42,992 nt of DNA from Phreatobacter sp. (GTDB lineage: Bacteria > Pseudomonadota > Alphaproteobacteria > Rhizobiales > Phreatobacteraceae). The position numbers and the translations under genes are program-made. Location: the NCBI RefSeq assembly GCF_030691135.1, contig NZ_JAUYFA010000111.1:1-42992 (forward strand), read 5' to 3'. Shown one piece after another: positions 41,601 through 42,992 of this stretch; the first letter of the stretch is position 1, and the number at the start of each line of letters is the position of its first letter. The notes under the pieces are model-generated. The model had not been told where the DNA came from. It did not search any database and worked only from the letters and a program-made list of their open reading frames with translations.

Positions 41601-42193
41601 GGAATCTGGGTGCGGAACCGCCCGGCGGCGAGGGCGATCTGGCCGTCCTCGCCGACCTTCAGGGCCACCGAGGCGCCGACGAGATCGATCCGGCGAATCG
41701 AGGGGCGGCCGAGAAGCGGCAGCGAATCGAGCCCGAGCGCGACACGCGGCATGGAGGCGACGCGCCGGCCGTCGCCGTCGTGGACGACCACATCACGGGC
41801 CTCGATCTCGACGTTGCCGCTGCCGTCACGCACGATCACCGCGGCGCCGATGGTCACGGTGCGGCCGTCGCCGAGCTGGTCGGAGAGTGAACGCGCGATC
41901 CACGGGGTCACCATGTCGAGACCCATTCCGCCGCGCTGGATCTGCCAGGCGAGGAAGAGCAAGGGACAGACGATCAGCAGGAAGAGGCCGGCGATCGCCC
42001 CCGTGCAGACCCGGCGGCGGGTCGACCAGCAGGACGGCGCACCACCAAAAATGCGGCTCAGGAAGGCCGGCACGCGGCGGTTAGCCCACCAGCCGGCAAA
42101 GGCCCGCGCCGAGCCCCGCCCCCACCCGCGCGCGCGGGTGGCGGTCAAGGTCGTGTCGCACGGAGCCCGGCCCTGGTCGGGGCGCCAATCCAT
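38603..42193 (-). CDS. AsmA/YhdP-like envelope protein (DUF3971 and AsmA-like C-terminal domains)
   Basis: This 1196-residue protein has one membrane helix near the N-terminus (about 63-83, GAIAGLFLLIVCPLLFLAWQ) followed by a very long beta-rich periplasmic part. Stretches such as IDLVGASVALKVGEDGQIAL, LSRLRANFARAAGKVSVSDG, FDPGRDRLLLRGTYVPAYAL and VFGITYQIAGAVSAPRLTIN match the YhdP/DUF3971 type of AsmA-like protein. Known relatives (YhdP, TamB, YdbH) bridge inner and outer membranes and carry phospholipids outwards. The first 60 residues are Arg/Trp-rich and may sit in the cytoplasm. ATG at 42193 has GGAGAGG just upstream. It is divergent from bcp across 239 bases. Confidence 0.88.
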   Translation of the reverse strand: MDWRPDQGRAPCDTTLTATRARGWGRGSARAFAGWWANRRVPAFLSRIFGGAPSCWSTRRRVCTGAIAGLFLLIVCPLLFLAWQIQRGGMGLDMVTPWIARSLSDQLGDGRTVTIGAAVIVRDGSGNVEIEARDVVVHDGDGRRVASMPRVALGLDSLPLLGRPSIRRIDLVGASVALKVGEDGQIALAAGRFRTQIPEEGRVTEPSAAGASPPAELTSTLPEPEMSPFRRLGIWLDLIEKSGLDGHRLAGFGLRNGTVIVDDVRSGRRFVFAGIDLDLTVPATGGLSVELDASGSGARWTSTAIVTPRDATGRRVIDLSMRDMAPRDLSLALQGPQVVFADTPISGTLRATVGEDGDPVAFNGRVTMGAGKVGDVNDEAMRIAIDSVAADVHWDTRAPGLVVDRVEVVAGDNRASLNGVVTPPARSGEPFVVELRALQAVTSVLNPHEPPVPINVSGARFVFDPATRTLALDGLTVDQGAEPLAKIAGKLTFSDGSPAIDLDISAGRMPLATALSLWPRASNPHARDWVADNMHGGTTEDTNIRMAIPAGLLATKQWVLEKDALSVRSKLRGTSLRVMPGMSPLKEADLDLDVDGQMASLTVQRGSIEPATGQKLTLTQGTFEILDHRIQPPQSVTKFRLQGAASAAFALLGEQAFKGAATGPTLPTGKVEGAVTAQVTVNVPLTETFQANLIDYVVDADFTGFSADNAFGEMRVERAVFKVLTTPRSLTMRGQGVLGGAQANFEYRKPRPDAKPEIRLTATLDDRGRSRLGLNIGSRIVGPTPVRVVTVGEESGRYNVEVDLGPATLSDLLPGWSKPRGQAAKARFVAVEGDDGWKLEDLVVESRGVLVRGSATFDDKGGLVGGVFPAYNLSDGDRMNIRVERTGAGHRVTGRGEMIDARHLIKSLSEPVRPGALASSGTPATELDIDFKANAVVGGNGEVIRQFEMRMVRQGQTIRSLTASGRVGRDAPFAIEQRGQGNAQRLAVSSGDAGSLLRFLDIYRALQGGTLALIMTPPQPNGNIREGSVEITDFRIRGDQAISGMVAAAGTAPNASRQQQQPNDAFAFSRLRANFARAAGKVSVSDGLLWGVAIGATVEGEFDPGRDRLLLRGTYVPAYALNNIFARIPVLGFFLGGAPDEGVFGITYQIAGAVSAPRLTINPLSAVTPGFLRKMFEFRGAASGTPPPMQGDAAQR

Positions 42194-42432
42194 TCCCTCT
42201 CCATCTCTCTTCCAGGCCTCGTTGGCCCGGGACCTGCACGCGACACGGCGCGTTCCGGCACTGTGGTCCGATCCGGCTTAACCGAATGTTAGGCACGGTT
42301 CCATGGGGGCGGCGCTGCCATCCACGCCCCATTCACGCATTTTCAAGGCGGGGGCGAGCGAAAATCCATTGATCTTTAGCAAGCGTATGATCGAACGTTC
42401 CTATTGGGCAAAACCGACGAAAGGATGGCGTG

Positions 42433-42897
42433 ATGGGGCTGAATGTGGGGGACAAGGCGCCGGATTTCTCGGTGGCGGGGGACCGCGGCGCCGTCGTCGA
42501 TCTCGCCGCCCTGAAGGGCCGCAAGGTGGTGGTGTATTTCTATCCGAAGGCCGATACGCCCGGTTGCACGCAGGAGGCGAAGGATTTCACCGACCTGAAG
42601 GCGGCGTTCGAGGCTGCTGGCACGACCGTCATCGGGATGTCCCGCGACCCCGCCAAGGCCCTCGACAAGTTCCAGGCCAAGCACGGCCTCGGCGTCGCGC
42701 TCGGTTCCGACGAGGACGGCCGGGTGGTAGAAGCCTATGGCGTCTGGGTCGAGAAGAGCATGTATGGCAAATCCTACATGGGCATCGAGCGCGCCACCTT
42801 CCTGATCGATGCGGAGGGCAAGATCGCCCGCATCTGGCCGAAGGTGAAGGTCAAGGACCACGCGGCCGAGGTGCTGGCGGCGGCGCAGGCACTCTGA
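42433..42897 (+). CDS. bcp: Bcp/PrxQ-type peroxiredoxin, 1-Cys form
   Basis: The 154-residue thiol peroxidase has the peroxidatic Cys45 in TPGCTQEAKDF. The position where E. coli Bcp has its resolving Cys50 is Lys, and there is no other cysteine in the protein. It must therefore work as a 1-Cys enzyme with an external thiol. ATG at 42433 is taken, with AAAGGA eight bases upstream; GTG at 42430 is the alternative. The 239-base region before it (42194-42432) holds the divergent promoters and shows no other feature. The protein detoxifies peroxides in the cytoplasm. Confidence 0.92.
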   Translation: MGLNVGDKAPDFSVAGDRGAVVDLAALKGRKVVVYFYPKADTPGCTQEAKDFTDLKAAFEAAGTTVIGMSRDPAKALDKFQAKHGLGVALGSDEDGRVVEAYGVWVEKSMYGKSYMGIERATFLIDAEGKIARIWPKVKVKDHAAEVLAAAQAL

Positions 42898-42917
42898 GGC
42901 CGCCCGGCGGCGGCCTC
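42896..42917 (+). terminator. Hairpin at the bcp stop codon
   Basis: GAGGCCGCC (42896-42904) and GGCGGCCTC (42909-42917) form a perfect 9-bp stem with loop CGGC, overlapping the bcp stop codon. No T run follows, so it is a putative terminator only. The last 75 bases of the window contain AT-rich GTTAACCTTAATG near 42958, which may be the start of the next promoter. Confidence 0.5.
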
Positions 42918-42992
42918 GCCTGCCCCTGGGTCATCTTCGCGTCCCTGCGCACGGTTCGTTAACCTTAATGCGCGGTAATGCAGCGTCTCGTT

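Noticed and set aside
38441-42281. Long open frames (about 685 and 630 codons) on the plus strand opposite the AsmA-like gene
   Set aside because: They are antisense shadows of a high-GC gene: composition is Arg/Ala/Gly/Asp-rich, no family is recognisable, and the minus-strand product has clear domains and a good ribosome site.

Overview
The window looks like chromosomal DNA of a GC-rich alphaproteobacterium, most likely a Hyphomicrobiales (Rhizobiales) member. The reasons are the high GC content, the dense ATGA-overlapping operons, the tyrS/anmK divergent pair, the AsmA-like/bcp neighbourhood, and the DUF2783 and DUF2892 small proteins. Genus cannot be fixed by eye. Region 1 (1-5780) is accessory. 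It holds a trypsin-like protease, a remnant of an IS3-type orfA cut by an IS6-family element, a large type I-secreted repeat protein, and a second IS6-family copy in the same orientation whose transposase is dead. The two IS6 copies bracket the secreted-protein gene like an IS26-type composite unit. They share a sharply bounded 328-bp near-identical tract inside otherwise much more divergent sequence. The block ends next to the 3' end of a tRNA-Gln gene. Region 2 (5783-10944) is core-like: tRNA-Gln, ppx/gppA-rlmE, an aromatic-hydroxylase-like flavoprotein with its DUF2783 partner, and a Crp/Fnr regulator followed by a small YgaP-type membrane protein. Region 3 (10945-18205) is an amide-hydrolysis neighbourhood: an acetylpolyamine amidohydrolase, a tandem pair of ArgE/DapE-type deacylases, an amidase-signature enzyme, and a chemoreceptor. 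A BIME-like 39-bp inverted repeat pair sits in the divergent intergenic region. Region 4 (18341-34601) is the most interesting part. A leftward run of eleven genes encodes a periplasmic binding protein and a complete Liv-type ABC transporter, then an isocitrate-lyase/PEP-mutase-family enzyme, hydantoinase/5-oxoprolinase HyuB and HyuA, an isochorismatase-fold hydrolase, a fumarate-reductase-like flavoprotein and an aminopeptidase P. Upstream lie a GntR/HutC-type regulator and, divergent from it, a LeuCD-like hydratase. Taken together these fit an uptake and breakdown route in which a cyclic imide, lactam or hydantoin is opened, deamidated, dehydrogenated, hydrated and cleaved by a lyase. That route is inference; the substrate is unknown. 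Region 5 (34607-42992) is housekeeping again: a YefM-YoeB toxin-antitoxin pair with a well-spaced operator, a beta-class glutathione transferase, tyrS, anmK, a rhodanese, a large AsmA/YhdP-like envelope protein and a 1-Cys Bcp peroxiredoxin.
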